DNA from: Chitinophaga terrae (ex Kim and Jung 2007)
GTDB taxonomy: Bacteria; Bacteroidota; Bacteroidia; Chitinophagales; Chitinophagaceae
DNA: 64,000 bases
Assembly: GCF_900107795.1 (NCBI RefSeq)
Contig: NZ_FNRL01000031.1
Location: 1 to 64,000 of the forward strand
Direction of reading: 5' to 3'
Made by a program: the position numbers and the translations under genes
Notes under the pieces: model-generated
Seen by the model: the letters and a program-made list of their open reading frames with translations, nothing else
What the model was told of the DNA's origin: nothing
Database searches by the model: none
In this document: positions 7,561 through 15,964 of the stretch, piece by piece
Position numbering within the stretch: position 1 is the first letter of the stretch
How the letters are laid out: each line of letters starts with the position of its first letter

Positions 7561-8865
7561 ATGATAAAACTTTTGGAATTGAACGAACAATTTGTACACT
7601 TTAATGTAGCTGCCATTGCCCTGAAGATCGCTGTGGCGGTAGGTATGGGAATGTTGATCGGGTTGGAAAGGAATTGGTCGCACAAGGAAGCGGGCATACG
7701 TACTTTCTCTATCGTGTCGTTAACAGGGATGCTGGCGGTACAGATCAGCAGCGGGTTGGTGATAGGTGGATTAATAGCGGTATGCCTTTTAGTAGTGATT
7801 TCTAACGTTAAAAGCTTCCTGACGGATAAAAGCTCCGAAATGACCACCTCTGCAGCTTTAATAGCCTGCTATGTGTTAGGAGTGCTCACCGGATTGGGGC
7901 ATATTTTCACACCGGTTGCCTCAGCCATTGTGATTACCATGCTGCTCGCATGGAAAACGGAACTTAGCAGGTTTGCCGGAGATCTGCAAACTTCAGAGAT
8001 CAGGGGCGCCATATTGCTGGGATTGATCGGCTTCGTTATCTATCCTTTATTGCCCGACAGGTATGTCGATAAATGGAACCTCTTCAACCCCAGCGATGCA
8101 TGGGTCAGTATTATCGCGATTGCCGGGATTGGCTTTCTCAACTATGTATTCCTGAAGATCTTCAGCTCCAAAGGCCTGTACCTGGGCGCGGTATTCGGTG
8201 GACTGGTAAACAGTACGGCAACAATTGCTGAAATGACCACCCGGGTCCAGGAAGCAGGTACGCCAGGGAGGATCACTATCCTTTCCAGTATTATTAATAT
8301 TTCTATGTTCACCCGGAATATGATACTGGCCGCCATCTTTGTTCCGCTGTCATTGACCGCTACGCTGCTGCCGTTGCTGGCAATGTCGGTGGTGGCGGCT
8401 ATCTGGATATGGCGCGATCTCATGGCCGAGAAGGCCTACGGGCAACAGGAAGGCAAGCTGGAGTTAAAGTCGCCTATTTCAATAAGGAAACTGCTGACTT
8501 TCGGCTTGTTGTTTATCATCATCCAGGTTGGAGGAACTTTGTTGACCCGCGTGTTCGGAAACAGCGGTATCCTGGTTACAGGTTTCCTGGGAGGACTTGC
8601 CAGCAGCGCCAGTACCACAGCCGCGGCAGCTACGATGGCCATGCACGGACAAATTTCCCCTAACGTTGCCGGCAGTACGGCAATTATTTCTTCCATGGCC
8701 AGCGCCATGATAGACTTTCCTATTGTCTGGAAGAATATTAAAGATAAGACCCTTGTAAAGGCATTTACATGGAAACTGATGTCGGTACTGGCTGCCGGTG
8801 TATTATCCGTAGTACTGGATCATATCTTTAATATTTCAGGATCGCTGATCGGCGCTTTTCAGTGA
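7561..8865 (+). CDS. MgtC/SapB-type and DUF4010 membrane protein
   Basis: A 434-residue protein with around twelve hydrophobic segments. The MgtC/SapB signature is at 26-60: G-M-G-M-L-I-G-L-E-R-N-W, then A-G-I-R-T-F-S-I-V-S-L-T-G. The C-terminal half (about 190-425) is the DUF4010 membrane domain with G-G-L-V-N-S-T-A-T and G-L-A-S-S-A-S-T-T. Family members sit in the inner membrane and have been tied to magnesium limitation and acid adaptation; the transported species is not established. Its TGA stop directly abuts the stop of the convergent Coq4-like gene. Confidence 0.9.
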   Translation: MIKLLELNEQFVHFNVAAIALKIAVAVGMGMLIGLERNWSHKEAGIRTFSIVSLTGMLAVQISSGLVIGGLIAVCLLVVISNVKSFLTDKSSEMTTSAALIACYVLGVLTGLGHIFTPVASAIVITMLLAWKTELSRFAGDLQTSEIRGAILLGLIGFVIYPLLPDRYVDKWNLFNPSDAWVSIIAIAGIGFLNYVFLKIFSSKGLYLGAVFGGLVNSTATIAEMTTRVQEAGTPGRITILSSIINISMFTRNMILAAIFVPLSLTATLLPLLAMSVVAAIWIWRDLMAEKAYGQQEGKLELKSPISIRKLLTFGLLFIIIQVGGTLLTRVFGNSGILVTGFLGGLASSASTTAAAATMAMHGQISPNVAGSTAIISSMASAMIDFPIVWKNIKDKTLVKAFTWKLMSVLAAGVLSVVLDHIFNISGSLIGAFQ

Positions 8866-9561
8866 TCAGGATGCGGGAATATATTTTTTCGCCGCCAGGT
8901 TAGATAGCGCTATTAGCCCTGCGCCAGCAAGCACCGCTCCTCCTACAAATGGAAATCCGGCTCCGACCAGGTCGGCCACGGAAGCGGAGAAAAGGAATGG
9001 AAGACAGTACAACATTCCTGATAACCTGGCGATCATAGCGGCATATGCAGCAACCTTGGCAAAGAAGAATTGCGTATTCACTTTTGCATTGCTGGTTTCA
9101 AAAACCAGCGCTCTCAGTTCGCTGGTTGATCGATGCCCATATTCTTCTATTGTCCATGAGGCAATAGGGAGGGCATTTCGTCCGTTCTTAAAATCCTGGT
9201 AAAAGATCTTCCATTTTCCGGGCAGGAGTAATGCTCCATAAATAAAGATGGCTAAACTGATAAAGGTGATGTTGCCATTTCCCAGCATGAACGCCTGCAG
9301 GCGTATTTCATCCAATGCCGTCATCTTAAAGCCAAGAAGAACATGTTTGAGGTCATGACTCCCGAATCCGGGGATCAGGTCTAGTTTATTTGCCTGCAAG
9401 CAAGTTGAAATATCTTTGCCCAGTGTGCCGGCCGGCAACTCATCCAGTTGCTGCCTTTTTTCCTGGTATTGCTTCTTGTTGGAAAAGAGTTTGATCACCC
9501 ATACGCTTAAATAAAAGGAGATGCGGATAATCGCCTGGGCAACCCGTTGGAAGAAATTCAT
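8866..9561 (-). CDS. Coq4-like membrane-associated protein
   Basis: A 231-residue protein. Residues 60-85 contain His69-Asp70-x-x-His73 followed by eleven residues and Glu85. This is exactly the HDxxH-(x11)-E zinc-site pattern of COQ4, the ubiquinone-biosynthesis scaffold. A hydrophobic stretch follows at about 97-113, and two more lie at about 167-190 and 197-220, so it is probably a membrane protein, unlike classical COQ4. Bacteroidota normally make menaquinone, so a role in ubiquinone synthesis is unlikely; a lipid-quinone role or an unrelated one remains open. The homology call rests on the motif and its context alone. Confidence 0.62.
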   Translation of the reverse strand: MNFFQRVAQAIIRISFYLSVWVIKLFSNKKQYQEKRQQLDELPAGTLGKDISTCLQANKLDLIPGFGSHDLKHVLLGFKMTALDEIRLQAFMLGNGNITFISLAIFIYGALLLPGKWKIFYQDFKNGRNALPIASWTIEEYGHRSTSELRALVFETSNAKVNTQFFFAKVAAYAAMIARLSGMLYCLPFLFSASVADLVGAGFPFVGGAVLAGAGLIALSNLAAKKYIPAS

Positions 9562-9877
9562 GGTACAGTATTTAATTTATTTTAGAAATAGGGAACTGCT
9601 TTAGTATTTACCAGTAAGAAGATAAGACAACTACGGGAGAAAAAGAAAAGGAAAGATACATCTATCGCTGTCGCATGTAAAAAACTACATTACCGGGCTT
9701 TTGACCTTAGTTTTTTTCCCTTAATTTTACTGCTGCAAGTTTATTAAAAACATTATAGCAGTATTTAATCAACCAACAACAGGTCCTGGTTCCATGTTAT
9801 GAGATTGAAGCGATTGGTTGCATCATAACGTTCACCTTAGGTTTTTAAGATAACTGTGCCCTTTAGTGATTTCCATC
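9562..9877 (+). promoter_or_regulatory. 316-base upstream region of the Kelch/SARP regulator
   Basis: No coding sequence is apparent. Two inverted repeats are visible: TACTGCT (9728-9734) with AGCAGTA (9757-9763), and GTTATGA (9796-9802) with TCATAAC (9823-9829), 7-bp arms each. They are spaced about right for dimeric regulator sites, possibly autoregulatory. This region lies between divergent genes, so it must also hold the promoter of the Coq4-like gene. No clear TAnnTTTG box was found. Confidence 0.4.
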
Positions 9878-12451
9878 ATGAATATTTGCTCGTCGAAAGT
9901 ACTGATAGTAGTATGGGTCGTAATATTAATTGTAACAGGTCGGCCAGTCTGTTCGCAGGGATTGGTTTTCTCTTCCTTTGAACAGGTCCAGGAGAAAAGA
10001 ACCTCGCTGAATTTAAGCGATAAGGAACCATGGTGCCTGGATGGCGACTTTGGTATGTCTTTTCAATTCAGCTTCTATCCTGATAAACAGGTCTATTATG
10101 GTTACCTGTTGCGGATGGTCAATCAGCACGGGCAGAATATAGATCTCATCTACAATAATCAAAACCAGCAATTCAATATTGTTTCAGGAGGGAATTACAT
10201 GGATCTCTCCTTCACGATCGATAGCAGTTTGCTTTTCAGGAAATGGAATACCTGCGCGTTGGAATATAAGGACCAGACTTTATCGTTGTTCATAAACGGG
10301 AGATCCTGCGGCGGGCGACAGCTCGCGCTCCGGGATCATTGTTTCCTGATCAGTTTCGGGGCATCGCAACTGCCGAATTTTAAATCCAGCGACCTGCCGC
10401 CGATGAAGCTGAAAGATGTATCCCTGCACCGCGGAAGCAAACAATACGCTTTCTGGCCTTTGAAAGAAGTAGATGGAAATCTGGCAATAGACAGTATAGG
10501 AGGGAAGAAGGCACTCGTTACCAACCCTATCTGGGAAACGCCGCTGCATCAACGCTGGCAGCTGTTGCAAACCGTTACCGTTAAAGGGAACGGTAGTTAT
10601 ACTTTTAACCCGCTCGAAGAAGAAGTATATATGGTAGGGTCAGACAGCATTCATCGTTTCCTGCTGAGAGACCGTTCTTTGTCTGCTGATGGCCTGTCGA
10701 AACCGGTTTTTTTAGCAAGAGGATTTCAATCGATTTACAACCCGGCCGACAAGACCTTATATAGCATACATATTGATAAGCGGGAGATCACTGCCTTTCT
10801 TTTTGGTGCAAAAAAATGGGATCAGCAGATCGATTCCCTGGAAGTGACCCAGTACTGGCAATCAAATAAGTTCATCAACCAACGGGAAAACGCCTTGTAT
10901 GTACTCGGCGGCTATGGGCAGCTGAAGTACAAGAACCTGGTACAGCGTTGTTCCTTCAACGACCGCAAATGGGAAGAGGTAAAGGTACAGCAGCAGGATT
11001 ACAAGCCCCGTTACCTGGCGGCATTGGGTACCAAAGCCGGGGGCGATACAGCGTATATACTCGGCGGTTATGGCAGCAACACGGGCGAGCAGATGCTCAA
11101 TCCCCGCTACTACTACGACCTGTTGATGTTCGATGTAAAGAACCGGGAAATAAAAAAGATCTATACCCTGAAGGAACCGGAAGAGCCGTTCGCTTTTGCT
11201 TCTTCCATGGTTATAGATACCTCCGACAATAGTTATTACGCACTTATCTTTCCTAATGACCGTTTTAGGTCGGCCCTGCAACTGATCAAAGGATCGTTGC
11301 ACGAACCGACCTATCAGCTGGCCGCGGATACTATTCCTTATGCGTTTGCTGACAACTTATCAAGCGCGGATCTCTTTTACTGCGCCCGAAGCAACCAGTT
11401 GCTGGCCATTACCCAGCTCACGGCAAAAGACAGATCAACCGAGGTGCGTATCTACTCACTGGCCTTCCCGCCTCAGCAACTGCAGGAGGGCGCTACAGCC
11501 GCAACCAGTGCCGCCGGTTGGTATAACCGGCCCCGTTATTTATTAATAATTGCATTAATCGGCGTAGCTATTGCCTTATTTGTCTTTTTGCGTAAGTATT
11601 TGATTCGTAAACCTTTGCCGGCAATAACTAAACTTCCTGACGAGCCTGCGGCCCCGGCTTTACCAACCGTTAATACGGTTCCTGTGAAGCCCGTTGCGCC
11701 GGTAGCGGAACAAGGGCAAGACCCTAAGGAAGGGAAAGCTATATTAACCCTGTTCGGCGAATTTACAGTCAGGGATAAGGACAAGAACGCGCTGACACAT
11801 CTTTTTTCTCCCCTGATCAAAGAGATGTTCCTGCTGATCGTTATTCATACAGCTCGCACCGGCAAAGGCATTTCAACGGAAAAGCTATACGAAGTGCTGT
11901 GGTACGACAAATCGGAAAGAGATGCCCGGAATAACCGTTCCGTGAACATGGTGAAACTGAAAGGGATACTGGAGAAATTGGGAACAGGAGTGATCCAGCG
12001 GGAAGATGGCAAATGGAAGTTCGTGTATGACCCGGCGTTATTATGGGTAGACCTGATGGAATTCTATGCACTATCCAAGTCTAATAATTTGACAACGAAC
12101 GAATTACATACTTTATTGAATATTCTTAAAGAAGGAACCTTCCTTTTCAGAACGGAGTATTTATGGTTGGAAGATATTAAATCGGAAGTCTCCTCCCAGG
12201 TATTGGATATATTGTTAAGGGAGATAGGGCAGCTTCCCGGAAATGCATCTCCCGATACCTTTATAGAGATCGCCAATGCAATTTTCGTTTTTGATCCTAT
12301 ACATGAAGATGCACTTCGCTGGAAGTGCCGGAACCTGATACAGTTAAACAGGTTGACGTTAGCGAAATCTGTTTATGAGAAATTCTGTAAAGACTATCGT
12401 CATATCTATGGCGAATCATTTAACACCAGTTTCCAGGAAATCATCTCTTAA
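9878..12451 (+). CDS. membrane-tethered Kelch sensor with SARP-like DNA-binding domain
   Basis: The ATG at 9878 gives 857 residues; a GTG 12 bases upstream is less likely. Order of parts: signal peptide or anchor (1-27, ends V-C-S-Q); LamG-like beta-sandwich (about 35-200); Kelch-type repeats (about 220-540, with L-Y-V-L-G-G-Y-G and A-Y-I-L-G-G-Y-G); transmembrane helix (about 552-574); Pro-rich linker; winged helix beginning L-T-L-F-G-E-F-T-V (about 621-715); alpha-helical bacterial transcriptional activator domain to the end. This reads as a one-component sensor: ligand binding in the periplasm, DNA binding in the cytoplasm. Its place directly before SusC/SusD suggests it controls that locus. 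Confidence 0.82.
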   Translation: MNICSSKVLIVVWVVILIVTGRPVCSQGLVFSSFEQVQEKRTSLNLSDKEPWCLDGDFGMSFQFSFYPDKQVYYGYLLRMVNQHGQNIDLIYNNQNQQFNIVSGGNYMDLSFTIDSSLLFRKWNTCALEYKDQTLSLFINGRSCGGRQLALRDHCFLISFGASQLPNFKSSDLPPMKLKDVSLHRGSKQYAFWPLKEVDGNLAIDSIGGKKALVTNPIWETPLHQRWQLLQTVTVKGNGSYTFNPLEEEVYMVGSDSIHRFLLRDRSLSADGLSKPVFLARGFQSIYNPADKTLYSIHIDKREITAFLFGAKKWDQQIDSLEVTQYWQSNKFINQRENALYVLGGYGQLKYKNLVQRCSFNDRKWEEVKVQQQDYKPRYLAALGTKAGGDTAYILGGYGSNTGEQMLNPRYYYDLLMFDVKNREIKKIYTLKEPEEPFAFASSMVIDTSDNSYYALIFPNDRFRSALQLIKGSLHEPTYQLAADTIPYAFADNLSSADLFYCARSNQLLAITQLTAKDRSTEVRIYSLAFPPQQLQEGATAATSAAGWYNRPRYLLIIALIGVAIALFVFLRKYLIRKPLPAITKLPDEPAAPALPTVNTVPVKPVAPVAEQGQDPKEGKAILTLFGEFTVRDKDKNALTHLFSPLIKEMFLLIVIHTARTGKGISTEKLYEVLWYDKSERDARNNRSVNMVKLKGILEKLGTGVIQREDGKWKFVYDPALLWVDLMEFYALSKSNNLTTNELHTLLNILKEGTFLFRTEYLWLEDIKSEVSSQVLDILLREIGQLPGNASPDTFIEIANAIFVFDPIHEDALRWKCRNLIQLNRLTLAKSVYEKFCKDYRHIYGESFNTSFQEIIS

Positions 12452-12490
12452 TCCCGTCTTTTTATCTCCCCAGGCAAAAAAATCTGGCAA

Positions 12491-12548
12491 TTAATGGCGC
12501 GTTAATGCGAATGTTAATCCATTTATTAGCGTCTAGCGCATTGATTTG
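12491..12548 (+). promoter_or_regulatory. candidate promoter and activator repeats of the susCD operon
   Basis: Three TTAAT direct repeats start at 12491, 12502 and 12514, that is 11 and 12 bases apart, one helical turn each. A near-consensus Bacteroidota -7 box, TTGATTTG against TAnnTTTG, lies at 12541-12548. SARP-type activators of actinomycetes bind tandem direct repeats with 11-base period just upstream of the core promoter, so the layout fits the regulator encoded next door. This is inference from pattern only. Confidence 0.4.
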
Positions 12549-12712
12549 CAATATGATTTAACAAAAGCTGCGTTTCGGCGAAGCGATGACTTACTGGATT
12601 CCACGATTTGAAAGTACCATCCCTTTCCTGCAAATTCCTATAAGTACGATCAGCTAAACGCCATCAGGCTAACAGAAGTTCCACGATTTTTTAAACCATT
12701 AATTATCAATCA

Positions 12713-15700
12713 ATGATGCGATTCTGCTTGTCAGCTGTCCTGTCGCTTTGCCTTTTTTCGCAGGCAATGGCCCAACGCACCCAGATCCGGGGTAAAGCCA
12801 CAGACGACAAAAACAATCCGCTCCCGGGAGTAAGTATCCTGGTAAAGGGAACTAAAATGGGTACGGCTACCCAGGCCGATGGTACCTTTTCCCTGAATGT
12901 GAATGATCCAAACAACACGGTACTCAGAGCTACAATGACGGGTTATGAACCAAAAGAAATTGCTTTAAACGGGCGGACAGCCGTCCAGTTCCTGCTAACG
13001 CCTTCCGCCATCAACCTGAACAACGTGGTGATCACCGGGGCGATGGGGCTTACCAAAACGCAAAAACAGGTAGGCTATGCCTCCCAAACGGTAGATGCTA
13101 ACAATTTTACAGAAGCCCGCGACCTGAACCTGGTGAATGCCTTATCAGGAAAAGTAGCCGGTCTGCAGGTCACCAATATGGGACAACCGGGCAGCTCGGC
13201 CAGGGTAGTGATCCGCGGCGAGAACTCCATCACCCAGAACAACCAGCCGTTGTGGGTGATCGACGGGGTGCCTATCAACAACGATATGGGAGATGCCAAC
13301 GATAATAAGCTGGACTATGGCAACGGGGCGGCAGATATCAATCCCGACGACATCGAAACCATGACCGTTTTACAGGGGCCCAACGCCGCCGCTTTATACG
13401 GTTCCCGCGCTGCCAATGGCGCCATCCTCATCACTACCAAGAAAGGAAAAATAGGAGACGGGTCATTAGGGCTTTCCGTTAACCAGAACACCCAGGTGAA
13501 CAGCATCGCCCAGTTTCCGGAATACCAGAATGTATACGGCGAGGGAGGAAACGGGCAGCTGGTCGGAAATGGCAACAACATCGTAAAAGGCACCAATGGC
13601 GTGCGGATGGGGCAAAATAACAGCTCCTGGGGTATGCCAATGCTCGGGCAGCCATACAACGATTTTGCCGGCAACCCCATTCCCGGCGGTTACCGTCCGA
13701 AGCCCAATAATATTACCGACCTGTATAAGAACAGCATCACCAATTCTTCCAACGTAGCCATTAGCAGGGCCGATGGATTATCTTCCTTCCGTCTCTCTTA
13801 CGGCTATACGAATAGCAATGATGTGCTGAAAAATTCCAACCTGATCCAGAAACACAACCTCCAGCTGAATGCCAGCAGGAAAGTGGTGGACTGGCTGAAT
13901 ATTGATACCAGGGTAATATATACCACTCAGAACACGAAGAACAGGATGGTCAGGAACCTGGATCAGAACAGCCCGATGGCGGCATACGTATACCTGCCAC
14001 GCAGCTTCGACCTGGATGCCATGACCCCCTGGGCCGACGCCTTTGGCAACTCTACCACGCTGGGATCTACCAACAGTACGGAAAACCCGCTTTGGATGTT
14101 GTATGAGAACAGCAACCAGGATAAACGGAACAGGATCATAGGCGGTATCAGCGCTACCATTAACTTCTCCAATAAACTAAGTTTTAAAACCCAGGCATCT
14201 ACCGACATCCTGAATTTTAACAACTATACCTATACGGAGTTGGGAAGTTTAAGAACGCCAAGAGGCGCTTATAACACCACTTCCCAGATCAACCAGATGT
14301 GGGATTACCAGGGAATGCTCTCGTACCGCGATAAATTCGGTAAAGACTTCACCTTGCAGGCCAACGTGGGCGCGGAGTATGTGATGAATAACAACCAGAC
14401 CAAGTTCACCTCTACAGACGCGTTACTGACCCACGATATGCCGAGCATCCAGAACACCACTTCTCCTCCTGTTTCCAGGGAATATCTTTTAAGATCAAAT
14501 GTGCAATCGATTTTAGGAGATGCAACGCTGGGCTTCCGCGAGTTCCTGTTCCTGAATGTGACAGGGCGTAACGACTGGTCTTCTACCTTGCCGGTAAACA
14601 ATTCCAGTTTCTTTTACCCTTCTGTCAGCGGCAGTTTCGTTTTCTCTAACCTTTTACCCCAGTCCAGCGTCCTGAATTTCGGTAAACTAAGAGCTTCCTA
14701 TGCGCAGGTTGGTAACGCCGCCCCGCCGCTAACCCTGTATACCATGTACAGCAATGGCCTGTTCCTGGGCAATCCTTACCTGAACTATGCGCAGGTTGGT
14801 ACGTCCAATAACTATAAACTGATGAATCCAAACCTGAAACCTGAGAAAACAATATCCAGGGAGATAGGGCTGGAACTCTCTTTCTTCAAGAGCCGTTTGC
14901 AACTGACCACTAACTTCTACAAATCCAATACCCTTAACCAGATCATCGAGGCTAATGTGCCAAACGAAACGGGTTACAGCACCCGCATGATGAATGCCGG
15001 CGAGATGCAGAACAAGGGAGTGGAAATTTCCATGAACGCGGTGCCTTACCAGAACAAAGACTGGAAATGGACTGTCAGGGCTAACTGGTCCAAAAACGTG
15101 AATAAGGTTGTTTCTATAGCGCCGGGCATCGACAGGATCCGCCTGGGCGGTCAGTTGGGAGCTTCCGTATATGCCGTGGAAGGCCGCCAGTACGGTGAAC
15201 TGATCGGCAACGGGCCGTTGAAAAGAGGCGATACCATTATGGTCAGTTCCAGCAATGGCCGCACAATCGTAGACCAGAACGTTTACCTGGGCAACTTTCA
15301 CCCCGATTGGCTGGGATCAATAGGCTCCGGTTTAAAATATAAAAACTTCGACCTGTCGTTCCTTGTAACGGTGAAATGGGGAGGTAAACTGTTTTCAGGC
15401 TCCTATGCCAGGGCCAACTTTGCAGGAAGTACGCAGTCCAGCCTGTATGGCAGGGATGAATGGCTGATGAGCGCTATTGTGCTGGGAGAAAACGACCAGG
15501 AAAGGATGGGCCAGGGATTGCCTAACTCTAAAGGCAACACGCAGTATGCAGACGCAGAACGGCCTAAAGGGTCGATGTACCCGAATGCTTACTACTCGGC
15601 AACGGATAAAGACGGTAAACCTATCCTGGTGAAAAGCACCATCTGGATGAACCCTACTACTTACCAATCGGACATGGTAACCAACAATACGCCTGCCGTC

Positions 15701-15955
15701 ACTTTCGACGCCACCTGCATCCGCTTGTCAGAAGTGATCTTCGGCTATGCGCTGCCTAACGGTTTACTCAAACCTACTCCTGTCAGGTCGGCCCGGTTGG
15801 CGTTAGTAGGCCGCAACCTATGGACCATCTTCAAACACACGCCAAGAGGAATTGATCCTGAATCGGCTTTATCTACCGGCAATGCCCAGGGTATCGAACT
15901 GGGAGGGTCTTTCCCGTACTCTACTTATGGCTTTGACCTGAAACTCACGTTTTAA
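12713..15955 (+). CDS. SusC/RagA-family TonB-linked outer-membrane transporter
   Basis: A 1080-residue outer-membrane protein. Signal peptide 1-21 (ends A-M-A-Q); carboxypeptidase-regulatory-like beta domain about 23-100 (G-V-S-I-L-V-K-G-T, then G-T-F-S-L); TonB plug about 105-245 with the SusC signature N-A-L-S-G-K-V-A-G-L-Q-V and P-L-W-V-I-D-G-V-P-I; 22-strand barrel to the C-terminus, ending in an aromatic residue (L-T-F). It would import an oligosaccharide together with its SusD partner, using TonB energy. The ATG at 12716 is an equivalent alternative start. SusD follows after 9 bases. Confidence 0.96.
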   Translation: MMRFCLSAVLSLCLFSQAMAQRTQIRGKATDDKNNPLPGVSILVKGTKMGTATQADGTFSLNVNDPNNTVLRATMTGYEPKEIALNGRTAVQFLLTPSAINLNNVVITGAMGLTKTQKQVGYASQTVDANNFTEARDLNLVNALSGKVAGLQVTNMGQPGSSARVVIRGENSITQNNQPLWVIDGVPINNDMGDANDNKLDYGNGAADINPDDIETMTVLQGPNAAALYGSRAANGAILITTKKGKIGDGSLGLSVNQNTQVNSIAQFPEYQNVYGEGGNGQLVGNGNNIVKGTNGVRMGQNNSSWGMPMLGQPYNDFAGNPIPGGYRPKPNNITDLYKNSITNSSNVAISRADGLSSFRLSYGYTNSNDVLKNSNLIQKHNLQLNASRKVVDWLNIDTRVIYTTQNTKNRMVRNLDQNSPMAAYVYLPRSFDLDAMTPWADAFGNSTTLGSTNSTENPLWMLYENSNQDKRNRIIGGISATINFSNKLSFKTQASTDILNFNNYTYTELGSLRTPRGAYNTTSQINQMWDYQGMLSYRDKFGKDFTLQANVGAEYVMNNNQTKFTSTDALLTHDMPSIQNTTSPPVSREYLLRSNVQSILGDATLGFREFLFLNVTGRNDWSSTLPVNNSSFFYPSVSGSFVFSNLLPQSSVLNFGKLRASYAQVGNAAPPLTLYTMYSNGLFLGNPYLNYAQVGTSNNYKLMNPNLKPEKTISREIGLELSFFKSRLQLTTNFYKSNTLNQIIEANVPNETGYSTRMMNAGEMQNKGVEISMNAVPYQNKDWKWTVRANWSKNVNKVVSIAPGIDRIRLGGQLGASVYAVEGRQYGELIGNGPLKRGDTIMVSSSNGRTIVDQNVYLGNFHPDWLGSIGSGLKYKNFDLSFLVTVKWGGKLFSGSYARANFAGSTQSSLYGRDEWLMSAIVLGENDQERMGQGLPNSKGNTQYADAERPKGSMYPNAYYSATDKDGKPILVKSTIWMNPTTYQSDMVTNNTPAVTFDATCIRLSEVIFGYALPNGLLKPTPVRSARLALVGRNLWTIFKHTPRGIDPESALSTGNAQGIELGGSFPYSTYGFDLKLTF

Positions 15956-15964
15956 TCGACATTT

